Part shown: in pieces, positions 22,866-32,154 of the stretch
Position numbering within the stretch: the stretch's first letter is position 1
Layout of the letters: each line of letters begins with the position of its first letter
DNA from: Thiobacillus sp.
Lineage (GTDB): Bacteria > Pseudomonadota > Gammaproteobacteria > Burkholderiales > Thiobacillaceae
Assembly (NCBI GenBank): GCA_024235835.1
Contig: JACKLQ010000002.1
Span: 1,132,635-1,196,634 of the forward strand
Direction of reading: 5' to 3'
DNA length: 64,000 nucleotides
Position numbers and translations under genes: made by a program
The notes under the pieces: generated by a model
What the model was told of the DNA's origin: nothing
Databases searched by the model: none
What the model saw: the letters and a program-made list of their open reading frames with translations, nothing else

Positions 22866-22947
22866 TTCGTCGCTCCTGGTTGCGTCAAGGATTACCTGAC
22901 AAATTCATGACGTCAGGCTATTTCCACCCCCTTCCATCTGGCAAACG

Positions 22948-22968
22948 ATATTAATTGAACTCTAATAT
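22948..22968. promoter_or_regulatory. LysR-type operator between lysR and the dsrC-like operon
   Basis: Inverted repeat ATATTA (22948-22953) and TAATAT (22963-22968) with a 9-nt spacer contains the T-N11-A core of LysR sites. It lies 32 bp upstream of the lysR start, in the divergent promoter region, and is the only clear dyad of this kind there. Confidence 0.72.
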
Positions 22969-22999
22969 TCGTTTTCTTGATGTATAGGGCCTGTCACCC

Positions 23000-23908
23000 A
23001 TGGATATCGAATTCGCCCGGACCTTTCTCGCCGTGGCCGCCGCCGGCAATTTCGTCGGCGCGGCCCAGCGCCTCCATGTCACCCAGTCCACGGTGAGCAT
23101 GCGTATCCAGGCCCTGGAGAGCCGGCTTGGCGCCTCGCTGTTCGAGAGGGGACGGGGTGGCGCCCATCTCACCCCCGCCGGACGGCGCTTCCTGCGTCAC
23201 GCCAACACCCTGGTGCGCACCCTGGAACAGGCGCGCCACGAGGTGGGCTTGCCGGCGGGCTTCAGGGGCAGCCTCACCCTGCGTGGCCGCATAGCCCTGT
23301 GGGACGGTTTCCTGCCCCAGTGGGTGGCGCGCATGCGGGCCACCCATCCGGACATCTCCCTGCACCTGGAGGTGGGCTTCGAGGACGACATCATGCGGGG
23401 CCTGGTGCAGGGCACGGTGGATGTGGGCGTGCTGTACACGCCGGAAAACCGGCCGGGCCTGGGCATCGAACGCCTGTTCGAGGAAAAACTGGTGTTGGTG
23501 GCGACAGACCCGGCCCGACCCTGGCCGGACCCGGGTTATATCCACATGGACTGGGGAGTCGAATTCCACGCCCAGTTCGGCACCGCCTTCCCCGATCTGG
23601 CCCCCCCGGCCATCACCGCCAACATCGGCTGGCTGGTGATGCAGCAAATCCTGCACTGCGGGGGCAGCGGCTACTTCCCCTGGCGCATCACCCGCGAACT
23701 GGTGGAGGCGGGGGAATTGTGGCTGATGGAAGATCGGCCGGCTTTCACGCTGCCGGCCTACATGGTGTTTCCCATGGGGCGGAGCGAGGACACGCTCTCG
23801 GCGGCCCTGGACGCGTTGCGTGACCTGGGCGCCGAGGAGCGGTCGCGCGGCGACGATGCGGCGCCTACAGCGACACCACCAGCATCAGCAGCAGGGCCCA
23901 GGCGATGA
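23000..23908 (+). CDS. LysR-family transcriptional regulator
   Basis: 302-residue regulator. Winged HTH at residues 3-62 (FVGAAQRLHVTQSTVSMRIQ) and a periplasmic-binding-type effector domain after residue 90. A Pro/Ala tail of about 20 residues is unusual. Divergently transcribed from the dsrC-like/MFS operon, with a LysR-type dyad between them, so that operon is the likely target and autoregulation is likely. Effector unknown. Confidence 0.9.
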   Translation: MDIEFARTFLAVAAAGNFVGAAQRLHVTQSTVSMRIQALESRLGASLFERGRGGAHLTPAGRRFLRHANTLVRTLEQARHEVGLPAGFRGSLTLRGRIALWDGFLPQWVARMRATHPDISLHLEVGFEDDIMRGLVQGTVDVGVLYTPENRPGLGIERLFEEKLVLVATDPARPWPDPGYIHMDWGVEFHAQFGTAFPDLAPPAITANIGWLVMQQILHCGGSGYFPWRITRELVEAGELWLMEDRPAFTLPAYMVFPMGRSEDTLSAALDALRDLGAEERSRGDDAAPTATPPASAAGPRR

Positions 23909-23951
23909 GGCCGGCGCCGATCACCGTCCGCACGATGCTCGCCGCGGTCAT
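23865..23951 (-). other. tiny single-helix membrane ORF, possibly a gene remnant
   Basis: The reverse strand encodes a 28-residue peptide from ATG 23951, MTAASIVRTVIGAG and then a hydrophobic helix to the stop at 23865. The frame stays open upstream to about 24013 with IIYHGIEGLCHTRED, which together resembles the last helix of a succinate dehydrogenase-type cytochrome b subunit. It overlaps the 3' end of lysR on the other strand. More likely a fragment than a living gene. Confidence 0.3.
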
Positions 23952-23991
23952 GTCTTCACGGGTGTGGCACAAGCCTTCTATGCCGTGGTAG

Positions 23992-24386
23992 ATGATGCCG
24001 CTGGACAAGGCCGACTACGTTCGCCTGGCCCGCTTCCGCCATCGCCAGCGCCGGTTCCTGCGTGTCAGTGAGCGCATCTGCCAGGACCAGGGCCTCACCC
24101 CCCGCAATACCATTTGCTGCTGCATGTGCGCGGCAACCCTGAGCGGGACTGGGCCAGCATCGGCGAACTGGCCGAGCGCCTCCAGGCCCAGCACCATGGC
24201 GTGGTGACCCTGATCGACCGATGTGAAAGGCTCGGTCTGGTGGAGCGCCGGCCCGGGCTCCTGGACCGGCGGGTGGTGGAGATCCATCTGCTGCCGGCCG
24301 GCGAAGAGAGGCTGGACCGCGTCGCCCGGCTGCACCAGGACGAGCTGTATCAGCTGCTGCGGGAATTCGCCGTGGCGGAAGGCTGA
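23992..24386 (+). pseudogene. frameshifted MarR-family regulator gene
   Basis: The first frame gives LDKADYVRLARFRHRQ up to GLTP; the second, from about 24104, continues QYHLLLHVRGNPERDWA, a winged HTH (IGELAERLQAQHHGVVTLI) and the basic wing LVERRPGLLDRRVVE. The two join at a run of six C's (24098-24103); seven C's would restore the usual family sequence LTPPQYHLLLHV. So one base is missing from a homopolymer: a true mutation, a phase-variable tract or a sequencing error. The intact protein would be about 130 residues. It converges on the molybdoenzyme gene and might have controlled it. Confidence 0.8.
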
Positions 24387-26704
24387 GCCTCGCCCGACGC
24401 CGGCCGGACCTCGCAGGGGAAATGGCGCAGGCAGTTCGATCCCGCCACCGGGTCGAAGCACTCCCCGTCCATGAGCCGGTTGGCGTCGCCAGCGCCATCC
24501 GGGTACTGCCACCAGCCGTATTGGGCGCACACCACGTCCGGGGCCAGGTAGGTGTCCAGGCGGGCGCGGGCGCGCATGGCACCCAGGCGGGTCGCCACCT
24601 GGACCCAGTCGCCTTCGGCAATGCCCCGGGCCGCCGCCGTGCCCGGGTGCAGTTCCACCAGCGGCTCCGGCATGCGCCGGCGCAGGGAAGGCAGGTGGCG
24701 CTGCTGGCTGTGGCAGTACTGGGGCCACTTGGCGGTGGTCAGGATGAGCGGGTAGCGCGGGTCCGGCGGAAAGCCGGCGGGGAGGGCGTCCGCCAGCGGG
24801 TCCAGGCCAGCCTCTGCCAGGCGCGCGCTATGAAATTCGAAGCGGCCGCCGGGGGTGGCGAAGCCGTGCTCTCGGTACTTGCAATAGCGTGTCTTGAGCG
24901 GCAGGGCGAGACCGCCGGGGGCAGCGCGCAGCGCCTCGGGCGTCAGGCCGGTGGGGGCCAGGGTGGCCGCCAGGGCGGCTTCCGGATCGCCGCCGAAGAA
25001 GCGGTCCGCCAGGCCCAGGTGCCGGGCCAGCTCGAACACGATCCAGGTGTCCGGGCGGCTCTCGCCCCGGGGCGGCACGAAGGCGGGGCGCAACTGGACG
25101 TGCGCTTCGGCCGCCGCGCCGACCTGGAAGCCGGCCTGGAGCCCTTCCCTTTCCCAGGCGCTACAGACCGGCAGCAGCAGGTCGGCGTGGCGGGCGGTCG
25201 GGGTCTCCACCAATTCGGCGAGGGCGAAGAAGTCCAGCTTGCGCAAGGCCTCGTCGCACAGCGGCGTGTTCGGCTTGGAGAGCAGGAAGTTGCCGCCGAA
25301 GGACACGAAGGCGCGCACCGGATAGGGCTGATCGTCGACGATGGCGCGGAACAGGTCCCGGGTGGTGATCCAGCCCTTCTGCGGCGGTCCGTGGGGCCGC
25401 TCGGCGTGGCCCAGGGTGAGGCGCCGGGTGGCGGGGTCCACCCAGTCGAAGCCGGCCACGTCGGCGACCGGCGGTCTGGTGAACCAGACGTTGCCGCCCG
25501 GCGCGTCCAGGCAGCCGGTGAGGCCGTAGAGGGCGGCGATCGAACGACCGGTCTGGGTGGCGTTGCCGTGTTGGCAGGTACCGGTCCAGGTGAACAGGGA
25601 CAGGGGCAGGCTGCCAGCGATCAGGTCCGCCGCCTTCGCCACCTGGTCGGCCGGGATGCCGGTCACCGCCTCGACCCGCGCCGCCGGCCAGGCGGCGCAG
25701 CGTTCGGCGAGGCGGTCGAACACCGGCCGGCAGGCGACCGGACCGGCCGGCGTGGCGATCCGGAAACGCCCCGTCAGGGCGAGCCGACCGGCCACGCCGG
25801 CATTGGGCGGCCGGGCCGGACAGGCCAGCGGGGCGGCCGCCACCACGTCCCAGGCCAGGGGACGGCCGGCATCGCCGCCCGGCCGCAGGTCGGCCTCGGT
25901 CAGCACGCGGCCATCCGTCTCCGCCACCAGGAAGGGGGCGTCGCTCCAGCGGACGAGGAATTCCCGGTCGAAGCGGCCCGAGTCGATGAGGACATGGGCC
26001 AGGCCCAGGGCCAGGGCGGCGTCGGTGCCGGGTTTTGGCCGCAGCCAGAGGTCGGCGCCCGCCGCCAGGCCGGCCCGGCGCGGGTCCACCACGATCAGCT
26101 TCGCGCCGCGCTGGCGCGCCCGCTTGACCGCCGTGGCCTGGGACAACCAGGAAGTGGCCGGGTTGAAACCCCAAAGCAGGATGCATCCGGTGTTCTCGTA
26201 GTCCGGCATGCCGATGCCGCCACCCCAGGTGTAGGCCGGGGCGAAGTCCTTGTGCCAGTTGCAGTTCTCGGTGGCGAACACCAGGTTGGGGCTGGCGCAG
26301 GCGTGGGCGAGGCGGTGGATCCAGGCGAAGCTGTCCGCCACCGCCGTGCCGCTCGGAGTGGCGACGCCGAAGGCCAGGGCCTGGGGACCGTCCGCCATGG
26401 CGGCGCGCATCTTGTCAGCCATCAGGTCCAGGGCCGCGTCCCAGGAGAGGGGCTGCCAGCCCGGATCGGGGTCGCCCTTGGGCCGGGTGCGGACCAGGGG
26501 CCGCAGGATGCGTTCCGGGGCGTAGACCGATTCCGGCGCGGTCCGGGCCTTGACGCACAGGGCCTGGCCGGTCGGGTGGCCGGGGTCGGGGTCGATCCGG
26601 GTCAGCACGCCGTCCTCCACCCGGCCTACGCAGCCGCAGCGGGAGACGCACAGGGCGCAGTAGCCCCGGCGCAGTTCGATGCTCACGCCCGGCGCCCCGG
26701 ACAT
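24350..26704 (-). CDS. cytoplasmic molybdopterin oxidoreductase
   Basis: DMSO-reductase-family enzyme of 784 residues. The N-terminus has no Tat signal, so it acts in the cytoplasm. A [4Fe-4S] site is formed by CALCVSRCGC and a later cysteine in GQALCVKA. The expected molybdenum-ligand region reads FATENCNWHKDFAPAYTWG, which points to Cys ligation. The cofactor-binding blocks KLIVVDPRRAGLAAGADLW and TGCLDAPGGNVWF are present, and the C-terminal molydopterin-binding domain starts near residue 650. ATG 26704 lies 7 bp after the dioxygenase stop and opens directly into the domain; longer frames run into that gene. No electron-transfer subunit accompanies it. Substrate unknown. The 3' end overlaps the end of the marR remnant on the other strand. 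Confidence 0.85.
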   Translation of the reverse strand: MSGAPGVSIELRRGYCALCVSRCGCVGRVEDGVLTRIDPDPGHPTGQALCVKARTAPESVYAPERILRPLVRTRPKGDPDPGWQPLSWDAALDLMADKMRAAMADGPQALAFGVATPSGTAVADSFAWIHRLAHACASPNLVFATENCNWHKDFAPAYTWGGGIGMPDYENTGCILLWGFNPATSWLSQATAVKRARQRGAKLIVVDPRRAGLAAGADLWLRPKPGTDAALALGLAHVLIDSGRFDREFLVRWSDAPFLVAETDGRVLTEADLRPGGDAGRPLAWDVVAAAPLACPARPPNAGVAGRLALTGRFRIATPAGPVACRPVFDRLAERCAAWPAARVEAVTGIPADQVAKAADLIAGSLPLSLFTWTGTCQHGNATQTGRSIAALYGLTGCLDAPGGNVWFTRPPVADVAGFDWVDPATRRLTLGHAERPHGPPQKGWITTRDLFRAIVDDQPYPVRAFVSFGGNFLLSKPNTPLCDEALRKLDFFALAELVETPTARHADLLLPVCSAWEREGLQAGFQVGAAAEAHVQLRPAFVPPRGESRPDTWIVFELARHLGLADRFFGGDPEAALAATLAPTGLTPEALRAAPGGLALPLKTRYCKYREHGFATPGGRFEFHSARLAEAGLDPLADALPAGFPPDPRYPLILTTAKWPQYCHSQQRHLPSLRRRMPEPLVELHPGTAAARGIAEGDWVQVATRLGAMRARARLDTYLAPDVVCAQYGWWQYPDGAGDANRLMDGECFDPVAGSNCLRHFPCEVRPASGEAQPSATANSRSS

Positions 26705-26711
26705 CGTGGCG

Positions 26712-27635
26712 TTACAGGCCGTAGACCTCGGCCACGTCGGTGCCCGCCAGGCGGTCGAAATAGCGGGCGCGGTAGTAGTGGCGCTTGTGGCCGGCGTCAT
26801 CGGTGAAGGCGGCGCGGTCGTGCAGCACGTTGTTGCTCACCAGGCCCATGCCGGATTCCAGGCGGCCGCGGTAGAGGTAGGGCGAGCCGCCGTCGAACAG
26901 CCCTTGCAGGCAGGCCAGGGCCTCCCGGCTGAGCGGGTCGTCGGCCCAGATGACGTTGTTGACGCGGATGGTGTAGCGCATGTGCAGGTTGCCGGCCGGG
27001 GTGATGCCGAACACCGGGCCGGCTTCTTCTTGCCGGGCCACCGTGCCACCCTCGTCGATGCGCGCCGGGATGGTCATGGCCTTGGGCGCCATGAGGGCGC
27101 GGATGTAATCCGGGTTCTTTTCGCGCAGGAGGATATAGGCGATCTCATGATCCATCAGGGCGTTCTCGCCGCCGCTGGCGGCCTGCTGCACCACATGCAG
27201 GTTGAGGGCGTGGATCTGCTTGGCCGCGGTGTTGTAGTAGCCGTCGGTGTGCCAGTTGATGGCGCGGTTGGTGTAGGGGATGTAGTGCTGGCGGACGCCC
27301 TCGTCCCGAACCGTCAGCGAGGTGAGGCCGGTTTCGTCGGCCAGCCAGTTCTTGTTGATGTCCTGCAAGCCGAAGCGGCGCCCGAGGGAGAGGGGGATCT
27401 CCGGGTCCGGGTCGGCGCCGGTCTTGCCGGCGTAGAGCGCCATGTTGGCCTTGCGGCAGCGCGCCAGCAGGGCGTCGTGCTCGCGCTGGCTGAGTTTGCG
27501 GGGGTCGTCGATCTCCACCACCAGGTCGGCGGGGTAGTCCTTCAGCTTGGCGTCGCGCCAGCGCTGATAGAGGGCGTTGTCGTCGAGGTCGAAGGGGCTG
27601 GGAATGGCTCTGGATTGCTGCAGCGGCTGGTTCAT
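26712..27635 (-). CDS. TauD/TfdA-family Fe(II)/2-oxoglutarate dioxygenase
   Basis: 307-residue oxygenase. The iron-binding facial triad begins with HTD at 129-131 in NWHTDGYYN, with the distal histidine probably in NNVLHDR; the 2-oxoglutarate arginine is in HYYRARYF near the C-terminus. ATG 27635 has a GGAG site 8 nt upstream. Classical TauD cleaves taurine to sulfite, but members act on many substrates and no transporter for sulfonates is nearby. Pairing with a molybdoenzyme, 7 bp apart, is unusual and suggests sequential steps or oxygen-dependent switching. Confidence 0.87.
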   Translation of the reverse strand: MNQPLQQSRAIPSPFDLDDNALYQRWRDAKLKDYPADLVVEIDDPRKLSQREHDALLARCRKANMALYAGKTGADPDPEIPLSLGRRFGLQDINKNWLADETGLTSLTVRDEGVRQHYIPYTNRAINWHTDGYYNTAAKQIHALNLHVVQQAASGGENALMDHEIAYILLREKNPDYIRALMAPKAMTIPARIDEGGTVARQEEAGPVFGITPAGNLHMRYTIRVNNVIWADDPLSREALACLQGLFDGGSPYLYRGRLESGMGLVSNNVLHDRAAFTDDAGHKRHYYRARYFDRLAGTDVAEVYGL

Positions 27636-27784
27636 GGGCGGACTCCGGCGAAGGGATGGATGCGAGGCGGTTTGCCAGCCCGGCAGTCTAGGGGCTCGCC
27701 CTGGCGCGCTCATTGATCAAGGACAAGCGCCGCCGCTCGCCTTGGGCGTGCATCCGCCCGTGACCGGCGAGCGCCGGCCGCGGG

Positions 27785-27798
27785 TTGACATCAATCAA
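27785..27798. promoter_or_regulatory. FNR/ANR-like site or small hairpin upstream of the dioxygenase operon
   Basis: TTGACATCAATCAA matches the FNR-type consensus TTGAT-N4-ATCAA in nine of ten positions. It lies 150 bp upstream of ATG 27635. It also sits inside the dyad CGGGTTGA/TCAACCCG (27782-27801), which overlaps the stop codon of the small gene before it, so it could instead be an end-of-gene hairpin. Confidence 0.45.
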
Positions 27799-28051
27799 CC
27801 CGGCGCACGTGGGCGGCGGCGCCGGGGCGTGGCGTCAGGCTCGCCAGCCTGTCCGTGCTTCCCGTGCCGTACAGGGCGGCCTGGATGGCATCGGCCAGGG
27901 CGTCTTCCTCGGCCAGGGCCGGACGGATCGCCTGAACGGCGGGTTCGCGCACCAGGTCTCGTTCGAAGCTCAATTGCAGGGGATCCTGGTTATCGGCGGC
28001 GGTGGCCAGGGCGGGCAGAAGGGCGGCAGTGAGGGCAAGGATGAGTTTCAT
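27791..28051 (-). CDS. small exported protein under a sigma54 promoter
   Basis: 86-residue protein with a signal peptide (MKLILALTAALLPALATA) and a mature part of about 65 residues rich in Ala, Asp and Arg. ATG 28051 has a GGAGA site; the longer frame start is not supported. I do not recognise the family. It has its own -24/-12 promoter and is divergent from the sigma54 activator at 28223, so it is probably that activator's target and perhaps reports or buffers the periplasmic signal. Confidence 0.72.
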   Translation of the reverse strand: MKLILALTAALLPALATAADNQDPLQLSFERDLVREPAVQAIRPALAEEDALADAIQAALYGTGSTDRLASLTPRPGAAAHVRRVD

Positions 28052-28098
28052 GCGGGGTCTCCGGTAAGAAAACAATGGGTGAACAGGCAAGGCTGACT

Positions 28099-28115
28099 AA
28101 GCACGTACCGTGCCA
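28099..28115 (-). promoter_or_regulatory. sigma54 promoter of the small exported protein
   Basis: On the minus strand TGGCACGGTACGTGCTT has GG at 28114-28113 and GC at 28102-28101 with exactly 10 bp between. It matches the consensus in all but one core position. Inferred transcript start near 28089, about 38 nt before the gene. Confidence 0.82.
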
Positions 28116-28168
28116 TCCATGAATCCCCCCTGATTCAGCCGCTTGCGGCCCCAACCAACGGGTTGAAG

Positions 28169-28215
28169 GTGTCCACATTGAACGTTAACATTGCGTTCGC
28201 TTTAACACATTGACA
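28169..28215. promoter_or_regulatory. repeat-rich probable enhancer region of the second activator
   Basis: Within 47 bp, ending in GTGTC and GACAC, there are three ACATTG elements (CAATGT on the minus strand) and an inverted repeat GAACG-N9-CGTTC. It lies about 55-100 bp upstream of the sigma54 promoter at 28099-28115 and next to the activator start at 28223. The exact binding unit is unclear, and it differs from GTCATGAC. Confidence 0.5.
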
Positions 28216-28222
28216 CCCCCGA

Positions 28223-29587
<1,365 letters not shown>

Positions 29588-29593
29588 ACAGGT

Positions 29594-30043
29594 TCAGGGC
29601 GTGTCCGGCCGCCAGCCCGGATGGTCGAAGTAGACAGGGTATCGCGCCAGGGCCGCACGAACCCCGGCCAGACCGGCGGTTGCGGTCTCGGGCCTGGCCA
29701 TGGCCTCGGCGCCCGCCAGCAGCTCGCCGATCAGGGCATGGAGCACGGTATCCGCCCTGGGCTCCAGGCGGCAGTTCGCCACCAGGGCGGCCACCTCCCC
29801 GTGGATGGCCTCGGCGGTCCGGCCGGGGTCGCCGGGTGCCGCCACCAGGGCCTGGATGCGCGTCATGCCTTGGCGCAGCTCGGCGTCGGTGGCCCATTTG
29901 CGGCCGTCGTCCAGGCTCAGGGCGGCGTGCCCGGCGTGGTCCGCGTGGCCGGCCGGCCCGCCATGCAGGTGCCACCCGGCGTAGACCGCCAGAACTGTGC
30001 CGAGCACGGCCACGAGAATCAGGGAACGTTTGAATGGCGTCAT
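29594..30043 (-). CDS. small membrane-anchored or exported protein
   Basis: 149-residue protein with one N-terminal hydrophobic segment (residues 7-24) and a His-rich stretch after it (HLHGG, HADHAGHAA). The motif LDDGRKWATDAELRQGM recalls proteins annotated DnrO in denitrifiers, from memory only. GGAGAGG precedes ATG 30043. Last gene of the peptide/radical SAM operon, 21 bp after the amidotransferase. Role unknown; the histidines may bind metal. Confidence 0.65.
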   Translation of the reverse strand: MTPFKRSLILVAVLGTVLAVYAGWHLHGGPAGHADHAGHAALSLDDGRKWATDAELRQGMTRIQALVAAPGDPGRTAEAIHGEVAALVANCRLEPRADTVLHALIGELLAGAEAMARPETATAGLAGVRAALARYPVYFDHPGWRPDTP

Positions 30044-30064
30044 GGTGCGATCCTCTCCGCCCGC

Positions 30065-30772
30065 CTACCAGGACAGCTGTTCCAGCCAGTCGGCCAGAAG
30101 GCCCGCGCTGGCTGCACGCAGGCCCGGCCCGAGCGCCTGGCTGCGCGCCCGCAGGGCGGGGATGTCGATGCCGGCGGCGGAGAGCTCGCCAGTGTGGCCG
30201 ATCAGCCATTGCTCGATGCGGCGGCTGTCGGCCTCGGCGTGGAATTGCAGGGCCAGGGCGTTGCGCCCCAGGGCGAAGGCCTGGTTTGCGTAGACATCGG
30301 TGCTGGCAAGCAGGGTGGCGCCCGCGGGCAGGTCGAAGGTGTCGCCGTGCCAGTGCAGCACCGGCAGGCCGTCGAGGCGTCCGAGACAGGAGGCGTGGCC
30401 GGCCTCGGTCAGGCGCACCCCGCCCCAGCCGAGCTCCTTGCGCCCGCCCGGGTAGACCCGCGCCCCCAGGGCGGCGGCCATGAGCTGGGCGCCCAGGCAG
30501 ATGCCCAGGGTGGGCCGGCCTGCGGCCAGGCGTTCCTTCAGCGCGGCCAGCTCGGTTTCCAGGAAGGGATAGCGGTCGGTCTCGTAGACGCCGATGGGGC
30601 CGCCCAGCACCACGGCCAGGTCGGCGTCGCGCAGGGGCGCAGCGAGATCCTCGAGGCCGGCCTCGTGGTAGCGGAGGGTCCAGTCCGGTCCGGACAGGGG
30701 CTCGGCGAACAGGCCCAGGTCCTCGAAGGCCAGGTGGCGGATGATTTCGACGCGGCGGGGGGTGGCTTGCAT
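30065..30772 (-). CDS. class I glutamine amidotransferase
   Basis: 235-residue stand-alone GATase domain. The nucleophile is the Cys in GICLGAQLMAAALGA and the catalytic His-Glu pair is in LQFHAEAD. Such single-domain proteins release ammonia from glutamine or act as gamma-glutamyl hydrolases; annotations as GMP synthase subunits are usually wrong. GGAGCG precedes ATG 30772. In this operon, between the radical SAM enzyme and a small anchored protein, it could amidate or trim a modified peptide (inference). Confidence 0.87.
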   Translation of the reverse strand: MQATPRRVEIIRHLAFEDLGLFAEPLSGPDWTLRYHEAGLEDLAAPLRDADLAVVLGGPIGVYETDRYPFLETELAALKERLAAGRPTLGICLGAQLMAAALGARVYPGGRKELGWGGVRLTEAGHASCLGRLDGLPVLHWHGDTFDLPAGATLLASTDVYANQAFALGRNALALQFHAEADSRRIEQWLIGHTGELSAAGIDIPALRARSQALGPGLRAASAGLLADWLEQLSW

Positions 30773-30816
30773 GGGTGCGCTCCTATTCGGGTGTTGCGGG
30801 CGTTTTGCTGCGTCCT

Positions 30817-31998
30817 TCAGGGCATGATTTCCACATATTCATAGACCTCCGCGCCCAGCAGCCGCTGGCGCGCCGGCACGGAAAGGTTCGCGAACCAGGC
30901 GTGGGGGTCGTGGCGGTCAATCTCTCGCCCCATGAAGCGGATCAGCTCGCAGATCGGCTCCACCACGTTGGCGCGGTAGCGCAGGTCGTTCTTCACGTAG
31001 CCCAGCCAGAGGTTCTTCATGCAGTTGCGGCGGCACCAGGAGAAGGCCTCGCAGCCTTCGCAGGGCATCTCCGGCGTGGGCTGCAAGGGGCTCCGCTTCA
31101 GCCAGTTGCCCTGGATCTCGCCCATCTGCATGGCGTGGGCGTACATCATGTCCGGGCAGGGGTAGATCTGGCCGTTGGGCATGACGTTGATCAGGTGGGT
31201 GGAGACGCGGCACTGGGTGAGGCCGGCGTACAACTCGCGGCCGCGGTTGGGCAGCACCTTGTTGCGCACGATGCCCATGATCGGCACCAGTGGGTAGAGG
31301 CGGTCGCCGCGCGCGAAGAAGCGGTCGATCAGCTTGACCAGCACGGCCTTGCGCTTTTCCACCGCATCGCCGCCGTACATCTCGTCGGCGACGAACTGCC
31401 AGTAGACGTAGTCGATGGCCTCGATGGCGCTGGCCAGTTCGTCGAGCTCCTCGAAGGTGGTGTCGGCGTTGCCCCAGGTGACCCGCGCGGTGATCGTGCC
31501 GCCGACGCGCTCGTGGACGTGGTTCAGGTTGCGGATGACCTGGCGCCAGATGCCGCGCCCCCGGTAGCCGTCGGTGATGGCCTCGCCGCCGTCGATGGAG
31601 ACCAGGATGTTGGAGAGCTTCGCCAGAACCCAGCCCGGCAGGTCGTCGAGCAGCGTGCCGTTGGTCTGGAGCTGGTAGCGGAATGCCGGGAAGCGGGCCA
31701 TCACCGCCCGCATCATGTCCTGGTTCAGGGTCGGCTCGCCGCCGTAGAAGGTGACGTAGATCTCCTTGCCCTTCAGGTGGCTGTCGATGAAGGCGGCGAG
31801 TTGGTCGATGTCGTAGCCGAGTTCGGTCTGCGAGCCGAGCACCTCGCCCACCCCCAGCGAGCAGTAGGTGCACTTGAGGTTGCACTTGAGAGTGGTGAGC
31901 AGTTGCAGCTCAACGCGGTCGCCGACGATGGGGTCGGGGTCGGAAACGGGGGCGGTAATGGGGACGGACGGCGCGAAATGGATGGTTTGGGTGGACAT
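30817..31998 (-). CDS. radical SAM/SPASM peptide-modifying enzyme
   Basis: 393-residue enzyme. The SAM-binding [4Fe-4S] cluster motif is CNLKCTYC (Cys39, 43, 46), followed by the GGEP motif in VTFYGGEPTLNQ. The C-terminal SPASM region has cysteines in TQCRVS, IYPCPDMM, MPCEGC and WCRRNCMKN for auxiliary clusters. SPASM enzymes generally modify ribosomal peptides. The peptide gene upstream stops 3 nt before this ATG, with its last codons forming the GGAG ribosome site, so the two are coupled. The pair recalls families named CbpA/CbpB in TIGRFAMs, from memory. The exact chemistry is unknown. Confidence 0.88.
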   Translation of the reverse strand: MSTQTIHFAPSVPITAPVSDPDPIVGDRVELQLLTTLKCNLKCTYCSLGVGEVLGSQTELGYDIDQLAAFIDSHLKGKEIYVTFYGGEPTLNQDMMRAVMARFPAFRYQLQTNGTLLDDLPGWVLAKLSNILVSIDGGEAITDGYRGRGIWRQVIRNLNHVHERVGGTITARVTWGNADTTFEELDELASAIEAIDYVYWQFVADEMYGGDAVEKRKAVLVKLIDRFFARGDRLYPLVPIMGIVRNKVLPNRGRELYAGLTQCRVSTHLINVMPNGQIYPCPDMMYAHAMQMGEIQGNWLKRSPLQPTPEMPCEGCEAFSWCRRNCMKNLWLGYVKNDLRYRANVVEPICELIRFMGREIDRHDPHAWFANLSVPARQRLLGAEVYEYVEIMP

Positions 31999-32001
31999 GC
32001 C

Positions 32002-32154
32002 TTACTCCGGAAACAGGAACGGGCCGCGGCGGGGTCCGCGGCGGCGAGTCGGACTGCTCGGGGAAGGCGGGGCGGTCTTGGGCTGGGCGGTGATGCCGCT
32101 GCGCAGCCAGTCGCAGATGGCGCGGTCGGGAGTGCGGTCGGGAAGGGAAAACAT
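32002..32154 (-). CDS. putative precursor peptide of the radical SAM enzyme
   Basis: 50-residue peptide from ATG 32154 to TAA 32002. The first half is helix-forming (TPDRAICDWLRSGI, one Cys at 14) and could be a leader. The second half is Pro/Ser/Arg-rich and ends RRGPRRGPFLFPE, a plausible core. Stop and start of the radical SAM gene are 3 nt apart. An upstream ATG at 32217 would add 21 residues. The ribosome site is weak. I infer a RiPP-like substrate from position and size; no family match can be claimed without a search. Confidence 0.6.
   Translation of the reverse strand: MFSLPDRTPDRAICDWLRSGITAQPKTAPPSPSSPTRRRGPRRGPFLFPE

Noticed and set aside
24422..26806. 794-residue plus-strand frame opposite the molybdoenzyme
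   Set aside because: Low-complexity Gly/Arg/Ala composition without motifs; antisense shadow.
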